A stretch of 46,376 nt of DNA from contig CAYOFI010000012.1 of NCBI GenBank assembly GCA_964403335.1, forward strand, positions 1 to 46,376, given 5' to 3'. Source of the DNA: CAZYAK01 sp964403335 (lineage in GTDB: Bacteria > Patescibacteriota > Gracilibacteria > Peribacterales > Peribacteraceae). The notes under the pieces were generated by a model. That model had not been told where the DNA came from. It did not search any database and saw nothing but the letters and a program-made list of their open reading frames with translations. The position numbers were made by a program, and so were the translations under genes. Shown here piece by piece: positions 33,493 through 41,722 of this stretch. The first letter of the stretch is position 1; each line of letters starts with the position of its first letter.

Positions 33493-33756
33493 TCACTTCT
33501 TGGCAGCGACCATCCGCATCACCAGGGACTTTTTGCGGGCGGCGTTGTTGCGGTGGATGATCTGCTTTTTGGCCGCGGTATCGATGACCTTGTACACGCG
33601 GGGGAGCATCTTCGTAGCCTCGTCCATCTTGCCGGCTTTCACCAAATCGCCGAAGGCGCGCATGGCGGTTTTGAGCTGGGTCTTATACGGCTGGCGGCGT
33701 GTCCGGCGGACAACGTTCTGGCGGGCACGCTTGATGGCGGATTCAATAATAGGCAT
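33493..33756 (-). CDS. rpsT: 30S ribosomal protein S20
   Basis: 87 residues, basic and helical. It begins MPIIESAIKRARQNVVRRTR, has the central KTAMRAFGDLVKAGK helix and ends with the ITHxNxAARKKS-like segment IIHRNNAARKKSLVMRM typical of S20. It binds 16S rRNA. It is the first gene of a pair with ruvX, and glmS is transcribed divergently from it. Confidence 0.95.
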   Translation of the reverse strand: MPIIESAIKRARQNVVRRTRRQPYKTQLKTAMRAFGDLVKAGKMDEATKMLPRVYKVIDTAAKKQIIHRNNAARKKSLVMRMVAAKK

Positions 33757-33808
33757 AGAGCCGACAAATGGTAGAGATGAGGCGTGTGAAGGTCAAGGAC
33801 AAGTGACG

Positions 33809-33880
33809 CTGGTTTTTTGGTTTCTGGTTATTGGTTTCTGGTTAAATGGCAAAACTAGAAACCAAAAACTAAAAACTGAT
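33809..33880. repeat. 7-nt-unit inverted repeat between rpsT and glmS
   Basis: Left part (33809-33843) is a run of TTTCTGG/TTATTGG heptamers; right part (about 33855-33880) is ACTAGAA/ACCAAAA/ACTAAAA heptamers, an imperfect reverse complement. The loop is about 11 nt. It lies between divergent genes. Confidence 0.65.
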
Positions 33881-33921
33881 TGCACATGCTGTATCGGCTA
33901 GCCAACGAAGAACCCGCCCCC

Positions 33922-33927
33922 TACACT
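33922..33927 (+). promoter_or_regulatory. -10-like TACACT of glmS
   Basis: TACACT ends 7 nt before the glmS ATG, the same hexamer and distance as for tyrS at 45535. A weak TAGCCA lies 17 nt further upstream. Confidence 0.45.
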
Positions 33928-33934
33928 CTGCGCC

Positions 33935-35710
33935 ATGTGTGGCATCTTCGGATACGTCGGCAAGCGCACGGATGCGGGAAAGATCGCAATAGAGGGGCTC
34001 AAAAACCTGGAATACCGCGGATATGACTCCTGGGGCGTTGCTTGCAAACGCGGAGAGGGGATCATCGTGGAAAAGGAGATCGGGCCCATTGGCGGCGTGA
34101 ACAGCGACCTGTTTGCCGACAACTGTTCTTTGGCCATCGCGCACACGCGCTGGGCCACCCACGGCGGAGTCACGCAGCGCAACGCCCACCCGCACATCAG
34201 CGAGGACGGCACCATCGCCGTGGTTCACAACGGCATCGTGGAGAACTATCTGGAACTGAAGCGGGATTTGAAGGCCAAAGGCCACACGTTCCGGTCCGAA
34301 ACCGATACCGAAGTGATCCCGCACCTTATAGAGGAGGAGTACGCCGTGTGCGGAGACTTTGCCGCCGCGGTGCGCCGCGCCTGTCTGCATTTTGAAGGCC
34401 GCTACGCCATCTTGGCGCTCCACACCAAGAGCAACACGCTCGTGGCCGCGCGCACGGGCTCGCCGCTGATCATCGGTGTCGAGAAAGGAAAGGGGTACTT
34501 CATCGCCTCCGATATCCCGGCTTTCCTGGAACACACCCGCACGGTGGAATACATCGACGACGGCGAGATGGTCGTGACGGACGGCAAGAGCATCATCTTC
34601 TCCGATATTCACACAGGCGAAGAGCGCCCCAAGCGCGAGGTGGAAATCACCTGGAACATCGAACAAGCGCAGAAAGGGGACTTCGAGCACTTCATGCTCA
34701 AAGAAATCATGGACCAGAAAGAAAGCGTCGCACGCGCGGTCAACCAAGATGAAGAACAAGTCCGCACGCTGGCCGCCGAAATCCAGAACGCCAAGGGCAC
34801 ATTCCTCGTGGGCTGCGGCACCGCGGCCAAAGCCTGCATGGCGGCGGAATACTTCTTCTCCGTCGTGGCGCACCATCACGTGAACTTCGCACCCGCCAGC
34901 GAATTCAAACTGCACCATCACTTCCTGCAGAAAGAAAGCCTCTTGATCGTGGTCAGCCAAAGCGGGGAGACGGCGGACGTTTTGGAAGCGATGCACGTCG
35001 CCAAATCGAAGGGCGCAAAAGTGTTGGCGATCGTGAACACCGAAGGCTCAACTATCGACCGCGAGGCCGATTACACCTTACTCATCAACGCCGGTCCGGA
35101 GCGCGCGGTGGCCTCCACCAAGGCATTAACGGGCCAACTCGCCGTGCTTCTGCAAATTGCCTACGCCTTGGCCGAGCAGCTGCATGAAGGAAAGAGATTG
35201 CTTCTGGAAACCGCGTCCATGATCAACGATATGCTGAACCCCCGCTTCGTCGAGCGCTTGGAGCAGTTGGCAGAACGCATCAAGACCGATGAAGATTTGT
35301 ACATCATCGGCAAGGGGTGGAATTACCCGATGGCCATGGAGAGTTCCATCAAAATCCAGGAAGTGAGCTACGTGCACGCGGAAGGATTCGCGGGAGGCGA
35401 ACTCAAGCACGGACCGATCGCCCTTATCGAACACGGCACGCCGTGCATCGTCCTGTGCGGCAATGACGAAGTGCAGCAGGACATTGTCAGCAACGCGATG
35501 GAACTGAAAGCCCGCGGGGCCTTCATCATCGGCGTCGGCCCCACCAAGCAGGAAGTCTTCGACGAATGGATCAAAGTCCCCGACGCCGGCGCCGCCCAAG
35601 CCATCGTGAACATCATTCCGATTCAGGTGTTGGCGTATGAGCTGGCGGTGAAGCGCGGGAAGAATCCGGATATGCCGAGGAATTTGGCGAAGAGTGTTAC
35701 GGTGAAGTAA
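33935..35710 (+). CDS. glmS: glutamine-fructose-6-phosphate aminotransferase (isomerizing)
   Basis: 591 residues. The N-terminal glutaminase has the catalytic Cys directly after Met (MCGIFGYVGKR), then HTRWATHGGVTQRNAHPH and the HNGIVEN segment. Two SIS sugar-isomerase domains follow, with GCGTAAKACMAAEYFF, SQSGETADVLEAM and the C-terminal LAKSVTVK. It makes glucosamine-6-phosphate from fructose-6-phosphate and glutamine, the entry to peptidoglycan precursors, which links it to mraY and the PBP of this window. The 9-nt-unit repeat starts just after its stop. Confidence 0.97.
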   Translation: MCGIFGYVGKRTDAGKIAIEGLKNLEYRGYDSWGVACKRGEGIIVEKEIGPIGGVNSDLFADNCSLAIAHTRWATHGGVTQRNAHPHISEDGTIAVVHNGIVENYLELKRDLKAKGHTFRSETDTEVIPHLIEEEYAVCGDFAAAVRRACLHFEGRYAILALHTKSNTLVAARTGSPLIIGVEKGKGYFIASDIPAFLEHTRTVEYIDDGEMVVTDGKSIIFSDIHTGEERPKREVEITWNIEQAQKGDFEHFMLKEIMDQKESVARAVNQDEEQVRTLAAEIQNAKGTFLVGCGTAAKACMAAEYFFSVVAHHHVNFAPASEFKLHHHFLQKESLLIVVSQSGETADVLEAMHVAKSKGAKVLAIVNTEGSTIDREADYTLLINAGPERAVASTKALTGQLAVLLQIAYALAEQLHEGKRLLLETASMINDMLNPRFVERLEQLAERIKTDEDLYIIGKGWNYPMAMESSIKIQEVSYVHAEGFAGGELKHGPIALIEHGTPCIVLCGNDEVQQDIVSNAMELKARGAFIIGVGPTKQEVFDEWIKVPDAGAAQAIVNIIPIQVLAYELAVKRGKNPDMPRNLAKSVTVK

Positions 35711-35750
35711 AGGAAATCAAGGGCGTCGAGGAGATCAAAGAGATCAAGGA
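35711..35750. repeat. left arm of a 9-nt-unit inverted repeat bracketing the S23-type gene
   Basis: Nonamers AGGAAATCA, AGGGCGTCG, AGGAGATCA and AAAGAGATC-like units follow the glmS stop. The reverse complement matches 36151-36190 at 30 of 40 positions by eye. The arm contains the stop codon of the S23-type gene (35744-35746). Confidence 0.75.
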
Positions 35751-36115
35751 AAGCGGGGTGTGGCTATAGAGGCATGGAGTTTTGTGAGAAGATAACTTGT
35801 TTTTTGAATGCCAGAATCGAGTTGTAGGAATCCTGTATCTTCAAGATATGCGAGATCTTTCGCCAACAAACACTCACAATGCAATTCATTGATGGATGCC
35901 AATGCAATTTCAAAAAAGCGCGCTCGATCCTTTTGGGATTTTTTCGTATTTCCTTCGGCAATATTGATCGGGACGCTATACGCGGAACGCCGCATTTGCG
36001 CCGTCAGTCCATAACGTTCTTCTTTTGGAAAACTTCTCGTGATGGAATAGGTAAGCAAGCAAAGCGTATATGCCTCCTTCCAAGCGATAAGCCGTTGGTA
36101 GGGTCGTTCAGTCAT
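35744..36115 (-). CDS. four-helix-bundle protein (23S rRNA intervening-sequence S23 family)
   Basis: 123 residues from the ATG at 36115. The family pattern is clear: PYQRLIAWKEAYTL, then SITRSFPKEERYGLTAQMRRSAYSVPINIAEG, RARFFEIALASINELHCECLLAKDL and a final helix with QKTSYLLTKLHASI. These proteins are encoded in 23S rRNA intervening sequences and also stand alone in CPR genomes; their function is not established. Here the gene lies inside two inverted nonamer arms. AGGTGT just before the ATG is one of the few Shine-Dalgarno-like sequences in the window. The upstream frame extension is the translated repeat arm. Confidence 0.92.
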   Translation of the reverse strand: MTERPYQRLIAWKEAYTLCLLTYSITRSFPKEERYGLTAQMRRSAYSVPINIAEGNTKKSQKDRARFFEIALASINELHCECLLAKDLAYLEDTGFLQLDSGIQKTSYLLTKLHASIATPRFP

Positions 36116-36150
36116 ACACCTATCATCAATCCCCATTTTTGAATTGCCAA

Positions 36151-36190
36151 TCCTCGATCTCATTGATCTCCTTGATCTCTTCGATCTACT
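36151..36190. repeat. right arm of the 9-nt-unit inverted repeat
   Basis: Units TCGATCTCA, TTGATCTCC, TTGATCTCT and TCGATCTAC. Together with 35711-35750 it brackets the S23-type gene in inverted orientation, about 400 bp apart. Confidence 0.75.
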
Positions 36191-36214
36191 CCGCATCAGC
36201 TAGCCAAACTCTAC

Positions 36215-36236
36215 CGTTCCATCTGACCATGGAACG
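36215..36236. repeat. CGTTCCA-N8-TGGAACG element, copy 3
   Basis: Same arms and 8-nt spacer as the copies at 23035 and 30573. It lies 2 nt beyond the stop codon of the penicillin-binding protein gene on the minus strand. Confidence 0.65.
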
Positions 36237-36238
36237 CC

Positions 36239-38764
36239 CTAGGACTGCGGCGGTATATCGTAATACCTGAACAAGAACGCCGCGATGTCTTTGAAGACCG
36301 GGGCGGCGGCCGTCGCGCCGTGGATGGCGTTTTTGGGGCGGTCGATTTTGACGAGGATGAGGAATTTGGCGTTCTCCGGCGGGCCGTAGCCGGCGAAGGT
36401 CGCAACCGTGGAGCCCGTGCCGGTTTCGTATTTGCCTCCGGGGCCGGCGATCTGACTGGTGCCGGTTTTGGCGGCCACGCGGTAGCCGTCGGGCTTGCCC
36501 GCTTTCGCGAACCCATTGTTCGCGGAGCTGACGAGGATCGCGGTCATGGTCTCCGAAGCCTTCTTCGTAATCACCTGGTCGATGACTTTGGGCTCGGTTT
36601 TTTCCACGGTGCCGTCTTCATGGATGATGCTGTCGAGGATAGTGGGCTTGAGGAGCTTGCCGCCATTGGCGAGCGGCGCCCATGCGGTGATCACTTGCAG
36701 CGGCGTCGCCGAGATGCCTTGTCCGAAGGATTTGGTCGCCAATTCCGAGCGCGCCCAATCGCGCCACGGGTGAAGCACGCCCGGCAACTCGTCTTCCAAT
36801 TCGATGCCCGTGATCTGCCCGAAACCGAATCGCGCGAGAGCGCCATAGAAGAGTTTGGCCCCCAATTTGAAGGCGATGTCCGTCATGCACGTGTTGATGG
36901 AGAATTCGATGCAGTTGGTCATCGTCACGCGGCCGTAGTGTTTATGATCGTTGTTGTCGATGGGGAATTCATCCACGCGCACCAAGCCCACATCGTCATA
37001 CATCGTCGTGGGCGTGACTTCACCCTGATCGATGGCGATGGCCATGGTGATGGCCTTCAGCACGGAGCCCGGTTCGTAGATTTCTTGCACCGCACGGTTC
37101 AGGTATGCGCCGATCCCCAAGTTATTGCGGAATTTCAGCCAGATATCGGGGTTTTTGGTGGGGAAAATTTCCCGCTTGATCGTGTCGCTCACAAAAACGT
37201 AGTACCGCGTGAGATCGCGGATATCGTAGAGTTTTTCCAAGTCGACGAGAGCGGCGCGCGTTTTTTCGGTAAGTGTCAGTCGGCCCGAGGCGGTGAAGAC
37301 CTGCGGCATGTAGGCCGTGACAACGCGCGCGTTGGTTTGCGGATCGAACACTTCCACGGCCAATTTCTCGCGGCCGGCGGCATCGATGCGCAGCGTCTCT
37401 TTGTCATTCACGGCCGTGTAATTATTGCTGTTGAAAAGAGGGGCGTTGGCCATAGCCAGCACGCGTCCCGTCTGCGGATCCATCACGACGGCCTGGCCGC
37501 TGTCGGCTTTGAATTTTTCCACGGCTGCCGCCAGAATATTTTCCACCTCTTTTTGAATGGTGCGGTCGATGGTCAGGATCACCGTGTCGCCGTCGCGCGG
37601 ATCGGCAATGGTTTGCTCCGAGCGAAGAATTTGGCCGCCCGACGGATCGCTCACCGCGCGGATAGAACCTTTTTGCCCGCGCAATTGCGGATCAAACGTG
37701 CGCTCCACGCCATACTGCGGCTCACCCGCGGGGTTGAGGAAGCCGATCACGTGCGAGCCCAGTGTGGAATCGGGATAGTTGCGCCAGTGTTCCGCAATGA
37801 GGGCGACGGACCGGAGCGGATACTTCAATTCCGCCTGCTGCGCGGATTTTTTGTCGCTCTTCTGCGCTTCCAACGTCGCTTTCGCCGATGCGGTCTTTAG
37901 TTCCAAAATTTTCCGGGAGAGCGCGATGGGCAATTTGCGCATCACGGGAATGTACCGCAGCGAGCGCGAGCGCAAGGACCTGCGAATATCCGTCGGGTCG
38001 GCATGCAGCGCAGCCGCGAGTTTTTCCGAAAATTCTCCCAGGAGGGACTGATTGATGGTCTCCGGATCGGCATAGATCAATTCCTGTTCCGGCACGATGG
38101 CCACGCCGGGAATATGCAACGCCTCGACGGCCTTCATCTCCACTTTGGTCGCGCCGTATTTGAGCGGCACGAACGTGACTTGTTTTTGGGAGATGCGGTC
38201 TTCGATTTCCTGTGCGAACGTATCGCGCGCCTGCACGACATTCGGGAGCTTAAGCGCGGCCGGCGGCGGCTTTCCTCCAAAGGGAAGCGGCTCCAGCAGT
38301 GCGCCGGTCTGACGGAATTTTTCCAGTTCGATCGGATCAAACGCCGGCGCATACAGGTGCACCAACTCGCGCGGACAATCAGCGGAGCCGCTGGAGCACA
38401 GTGCGTGGAACTCGGGAGTGACCAATGCTTCTGCAAGCGTATTGGCGACCAGACGGGGATCGTCGACGACAAGCGGGTCCACATACACCAAATCAAGCGT
38501 CACGCTGGTGGCGAGGATGGTGCGTTCGTTGGTTTTGCTGCTGACCCCCAGCACGTCTCCGCGCTTGGCCGGCAATTCCACGTTCCCGAAATGCTGCGAC
38601 TGCGCCGCCTCGCGGTATTCCTTCCCGCGCACGATCTGCAACTCCAACAACCGCGCAACGATCAGCAGCACAAAGAAGAGGAGTACGCCGATGATCAACA
38701 GCATGCGCCGGTGCAAGAGACGGCGCTTCTGCGTTTCCGATGCGTTGCGGAGGCGGTAATTCAC
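36239..38764 (-). CDS. class B penicillin-binding protein (PBP2/FtsI-like transpeptidase)
   Basis: 841 residues from the GTG at 38764 (NYRLRNASETQKRR, then a membrane anchor LLIIGVLLFFVLLIVARLLE). The frame continues to 39055 only through the repeat and the divergent gene, so that extension is rejected. The PBP dimer domain (PAKRGDVLGVSS) is followed by the transpeptidase with SVLK (about residue 563), SIN (about 623) and KTGT (about 766). It cross-links peptidoglycan at the outer face of the inner membrane. It is longer than E. coli FtsI or PBP2, with extra sequence in the central region. No PASTA domains. Whether it serves septum or side wall cannot be told. Confidence 0.93.
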   Translation of the reverse strand: MNYRLRNASETQKRRLLHRRMLLIIGVLLFFVLLIVARLLELQIVRGKEYREAAQSQHFGNVELPAKRGDVLGVSSKTNERTILATSVTLDLVYVDPLVVDDPRLVANTLAEALVTPEFHALCSSGSADCPRELVHLYAPAFDPIELEKFRQTGALLEPLPFGGKPPPAALKLPNVVQARDTFAQEIEDRISQKQVTFVPLKYGATKVEMKAVEALHIPGVAIVPEQELIYADPETINQSLLGEFSEKLAAALHADPTDIRRSLRSRSLRYIPVMRKLPIALSRKILELKTASAKATLEAQKSDKKSAQQAELKYPLRSVALIAEHWRNYPDSTLGSHVIGFLNPAGEPQYGVERTFDPQLRGQKGSIRAVSDPSGGQILRSEQTIADPRDGDTVILTIDRTIQKEVENILAAAVEKFKADSGQAVVMDPQTGRVLAMANAPLFNSNNYTAVNDKETLRIDAAGREKLAVEVFDPQTNARVVTAYMPQVFTASGRLTLTEKTRAALVDLEKLYDIRDLTRYYVFVSDTIKREIFPTKNPDIWLKFRNNLGIGAYLNRAVQEIYEPGSVLKAITMAIAIDQGEVTPTTMYDDVGLVRVDEFPIDNNDHKHYGRVTMTNCIEFSINTCMTDIAFKLGAKLFYGALARFGFGQITGIELEDELPGVLHPWRDWARSELATKSFGQGISATPLQVITAWAPLANGGKLLKPTILDSIIHEDGTVEKTEPKVIDQVITKKASETMTAILVSSANNGFAKAGKPDGYRVAAKTGTSQIAGPGGKYETGTGSTVATFAGYGPPENAKFLILVKIDRPKNAIHGATAAAPVFKDIAAFLFRYYDIPPQS

Positions 38765-38902
38765 GAGAGGAAACCGAAGAGTGAGAGGAAACCGAAGAAA
38801 CCGACGATTCCCGGGAACCGTTGAAGGGTAACACGTCTTGATGCCAATTCTGCAAAATTTTCCTCCTATCTTCGGTTTCTTTGGTTTCCTCGGTTTCTTT
38901 GG
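38765..38902. repeat. hairpin of degenerate 9-nt units between PBP and ATPase genes
   Basis: Left arm 38765-38805 carries GAAACCGAA-type units; right arm 38861-38902 carries TTCGGTTTC/TTTGGTTTC units in reverse complement. The loop is about 55 nt. Unlike most relatives it lies at the 5' side of both divergent genes and abuts the GTG of the PBP gene. Confidence 0.75.
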
Positions 38903-38962
38903 CATATGGAAGCCACTTTCACCTGATGCACAACTCACGATTTTATGATAGAATACTTGGAT

Positions 38963-40075
38963 ATGGCCGAACCTGATTTTGGATCCATGGACGGCGAGAC
39001 TTTGCTCAAAACTCTCCAGCAATACTGCGTGGAGAAAGGAGCATCGGATATGCATCTCTCACCGCAAAAAGACGGAGTGCGCGTGGAATGGCGTTTGCAC
39101 GGCGTGTTGCAGCAACTGGCGATGCTTACGCATGAGCGCTACATCGATTTCCTGCGCCGCGTGAAATTTGAAGCCAAGGTAAAGATGAACATCGCCAATG
39201 TTCCGCAGGACGGGCAGTACACCTTCACGGCCACCGCCAACGGCGCCACGCGCATCATCAACATCCGCGTGGCCGTCCTGCCGTCACGTTATGGCGAAGC
39301 ATTGACGCTCCGTGTCTTGGACCCCAAACGCGGCATCCTTCCGCTCACGGACCTGGGATTGCAAAAAAGCGTTGCGGACGCGCTCCAGCAATTGGTCGAA
39401 TTGCCCCACGGTCTGGTCTTGGTGACGGGCCCCACGGGCTCCGGCAAAACGACGACTCTCTACGCGCTGCTCTCCACGATCATCGGGAAGGAGCGCAACA
39501 TCATCACGCTGGAGGATCCTGTGGAATACGAATTGCAGGGAATCATCCAAAGCCAGATCGATCCCACGCACGATTACACGTTTGCGAGCGGCCTGCGCAG
39601 CATTCTGCGCCACGATCCCGACGTGATCTTGGTGGGGGAAATCCGCGACTTGGAAACCGCGCAGACGGCGGTGAACGCCGCGCTCACGGGACACTTGGTC
39701 TTGTCGACTTTGCACACGAACTCTTCGATCGAGGCGATTCCGCGTCTCCTTTCCATGGGAGTGAGTCCCTACACGCTCGCACCCGCGCTCCGCGCCGTCT
39801 TGTCCCAACGTTTGGTGCGCACGCTGACCCCGGAATGCAAAGCCAGCGGCACGTGCGATGCCGGAGCACATCAAAGCTACAACGGACAGATCTGCATCCC
39901 CGAACTCTTGCAGGTGACCCCCGCCATCCGCGACATGATTTTGCAGTCCGCAGCCACCACGGCCATGGAGGCCCAGGCACGCAAAGAAGGGTTCAAAACC
40001 ATAAAAGAATGGGGGGAGGAGCTGGTCAGTCAAAGAATAACGACGCGGGAGGAGGTGGCGAGAGTGGTGAGCTGA
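38963..40075 (+). CDS. PilB/GspE-type secretion ATPase
   Basis: 370 residues from the ATG at 38963; an in-frame ATG at 38945 adds 6. A TAGAAT -10-like hexamer ends 8 nt before 38963. It has the N2 domain (ASDMHLSPQKDGVRVEWRL), Walker A GPTGSGKTT (about residue 156), the Asp box and Walker B VILVGEIRD (about 220), and the His box STLHTN. The N-terminal MshEN/N1 domain is absent, and the zinc tetracysteine is reduced (ECKASGTC then QIC). Such ATPases power pilus assembly, retraction or DNA uptake. No pilin or PilC gene is adjacent. Confidence 0.9.
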   Translation: MAEPDFGSMDGETLLKTLQQYCVEKGASDMHLSPQKDGVRVEWRLHGVLQQLAMLTHERYIDFLRRVKFEAKVKMNIANVPQDGQYTFTATANGATRIINIRVAVLPSRYGEALTLRVLDPKRGILPLTDLGLQKSVADALQQLVELPHGLVLVTGPTGSGKTTTLYALLSTIIGKERNIITLEDPVEYELQGIIQSQIDPTHDYTFASGLRSILRHDPDVILVGEIRDLETAQTAVNAALTGHLVLSTLHTNSSIEAIPRLLSMGVSPYTLAPALRAVLSQRLVRTLTPECKASGTCDAGAHQSYNGQICIPELLQVTPAIRDMILQSAATTAMEAQARKEGFKTIKEWGEELVSQRITTREEVARVVS

Positions 40076-40168
40076 AAAGAAATCGACGACGTCGAAGAAA
40101 TCGAGGAAATCGAAGAGCGGGGATTTTTCGTCGATTTCTTCGACTTCCTTGATTTCCTCGATTTCTTT
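40076..40168. repeat. hairpin of degenerate 9-nt units after the ATPase gene
   Basis: Left arm 40076-40115 consists of AGAAATCGA/CGACGTCGA/GGAAATCGA units starting directly after the TGA stop. Right arm 40128-40168 is TCGATTTCT/TCGACTTCC/TTGATTTCC in reverse complement. The loop is about 12 nt. Confidence 0.8.
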
Positions 40169-40229
40169 GTCGTGTCATTGAGTTTCCTCTCCATCTGTCC
40201 TACCATCCCCCCGATCTCGCTGACGCCCT

Positions 40230-41708
40230 ATGTACGTGCCAAATCGACGCCGGCGGAGCATGTATGGATACGAGCCTGAGCCGCGTATGCCGCGTTTTGT
40301 GAAACCGCTCGTCACGGTCATTGTTTTGGCGCTCGTGGTGTACTGGTTTTTCAGTTTCCTGTTCCGTTTGTTCGGAGTGGGAAACACGCTGGAACGCCAG
40401 GCCGCAACGCTGCTGTTGGATGGCCGCGGCACCGTGACGGTGTCCCTCCAGGGCGAAAGTCCGCAGACGGCCCAGAACGGCATGAACATGTTCCCGGGCG
40501 ACGCCATCACGACGGCTTCCACCGCGCACGCGGCGCTGCGGTTCTTTGACGGCACGCGTACGCGCACGGACGGGCAGACCGAATTGGAGATCAATGAGAG
40601 CGCCCAAGGCGAGAGCGAATCCGATATCGAACTAACGCTGACGCGCGGCGCGCTCTGGCTCCAGGCACCAACTGCCCGCGCATTCACGGGCGCCATCACG
40701 CGTGTCATCCACACGCCCAATTTCACCATCACCCTTCCCTCGGACGCGGAAATCGTCGTGGATGCCACGATGTTCGAAGTCTTCTCCGCCGACGGCGCAG
40801 GAGTGACCGTCACGCGCAGCGGTCAGGAGGACTTCGCCATCGGCGAAGGCCAAAAGTGGACCGTGCCCGCCGACGGCGAAGCGATGAGCGACGATCCGTT
40901 CTCCACGCGCACCGTGCTCACCGGCGAAGACCGCGATAATGAGTTCCTTCTGGAGAGCCGCCAGAAGGCCCGTCAAAACGGCACGTCGCTCAGCGGCTCT
41001 TCCAGCAGTGAAAGTGTGACGAGCTCAACGTCATCCGCCGCAACACAGACGCCAACGACTCCGTCCGGTGATGCGCCGACCGTCACGAGCCCCGCGGCCA
41101 CGGGACAGACCTACCGCACGAACACAGAAGAAATCGTCATCCGCGGAACATCCCCCAAAACGGCCGTCGCGATGTACGTGAACAACTATAAGCTCCAGCT
41201 CTTCAGCCCGGAGAAGGGCACATGGAGCTACTTGGCCAGCGTTGCACTCGGCAACATGAAGCAGGGTGAAAACGTGTACAGCGTGGTTTCCGAAGATGCC
41301 GAGGGCAACAAGAGCGCCCCGGCCGTCATCACGATTGTCGTCGGGGAAGGGGAGAGCGGCGCCACGTCCTCAAGCACAGCAATCGATCCGTCCACACTCC
41401 CGAACAACGCCCCGCTCGCCGCCGGAACGCTGACGGTGACGGGCCCGACCGCAGGCACGACGCACGCGGAAACCGGCACAGGCTTCTTGCTGGAAGGCAA
41501 AACCTCCGCGGATACGGCCAGCGTGTGGGTGAATAACTACCGCTTGCAACTCTATACCGCCGGAAAGACGACTTGGAACTACATCGCGTCCGTGGAATAC
41601 GGCAACCTCAAGCGCGGCGAGAACACGTACAAGATTGTCGCGCGCAACGAGAAGAATGAGATTTTGGATACAATGGAGTATAAAGTGACGTTTACGCCGG
41701 GAGAGTAG
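40230..41708 (+). CDS. membrane-anchored FecR-like protein with two Ig-like repeats
   Basis: 492 residues. After an Arg-rich start comes one membrane segment (about 24-46), which makes it a type II membrane protein. Residues ~50-215 resemble a FecR domain (FPGDAITTASTAHAALRFFDGTRT, then TRGALWLQAP and a beta run). A Ser/Thr-rich linker leads to two homologous beta-sandwich repeats (about 285-375 and 400-490) sharing VNNYKLQLFS/VNNYRLQLYT, GTWSYLASVALGN/TTWNYIASVEYGN and GENVYSVV/GENTYKIV. It is probably an extracytoplasmic structural or binding protein. No TonB or sigma partner is adjacent. Confidence 0.82.
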   Translation: MYVPNRRRRSMYGYEPEPRMPRFVKPLVTVIVLALVVYWFFSFLFRLFGVGNTLERQAATLLLDGRGTVTVSLQGESPQTAQNGMNMFPGDAITTASTAHAALRFFDGTRTRTDGQTELEINESAQGESESDIELTLTRGALWLQAPTARAFTGAITRVIHTPNFTITLPSDAEIVVDATMFEVFSADGAGVTVTRSGQEDFAIGEGQKWTVPADGEAMSDDPFSTRTVLTGEDRDNEFLLESRQKARQNGTSLSGSSSSESVTSSTSSAATQTPTTPSGDAPTVTSPAATGQTYRTNTEEIVIRGTSPKTAVAMYVNNYKLQLFSPEKGTWSYLASVALGNMKQGENVYSVVSEDAEGNKSAPAVITIVVGEGESGATSSSTAIDPSTLPNNAPLAAGTLTVTGPTAGTTHAETGTGFLLEGKTSADTASVWVNNYRLQLYTAGKTTWNYIASVEYGNLKRGENTYKIVARNEKNEILDTMEYKVTFTPGE

Positions 41709-41722
41709 GATTTTTTGTAGGA

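Noticed and set aside
38765..39055. N-terminal extension of the PBP gene
   Set aside because: It would translate the nonamer repeat and overlap the divergent ATPase gene; the membrane anchor starts after the GTG at 38764.
31641..40168. CRISPR array
   Set aside because: The nonamer and heptamer repeats have no spacers of constant length and form inverted arms; no cas genes are present.
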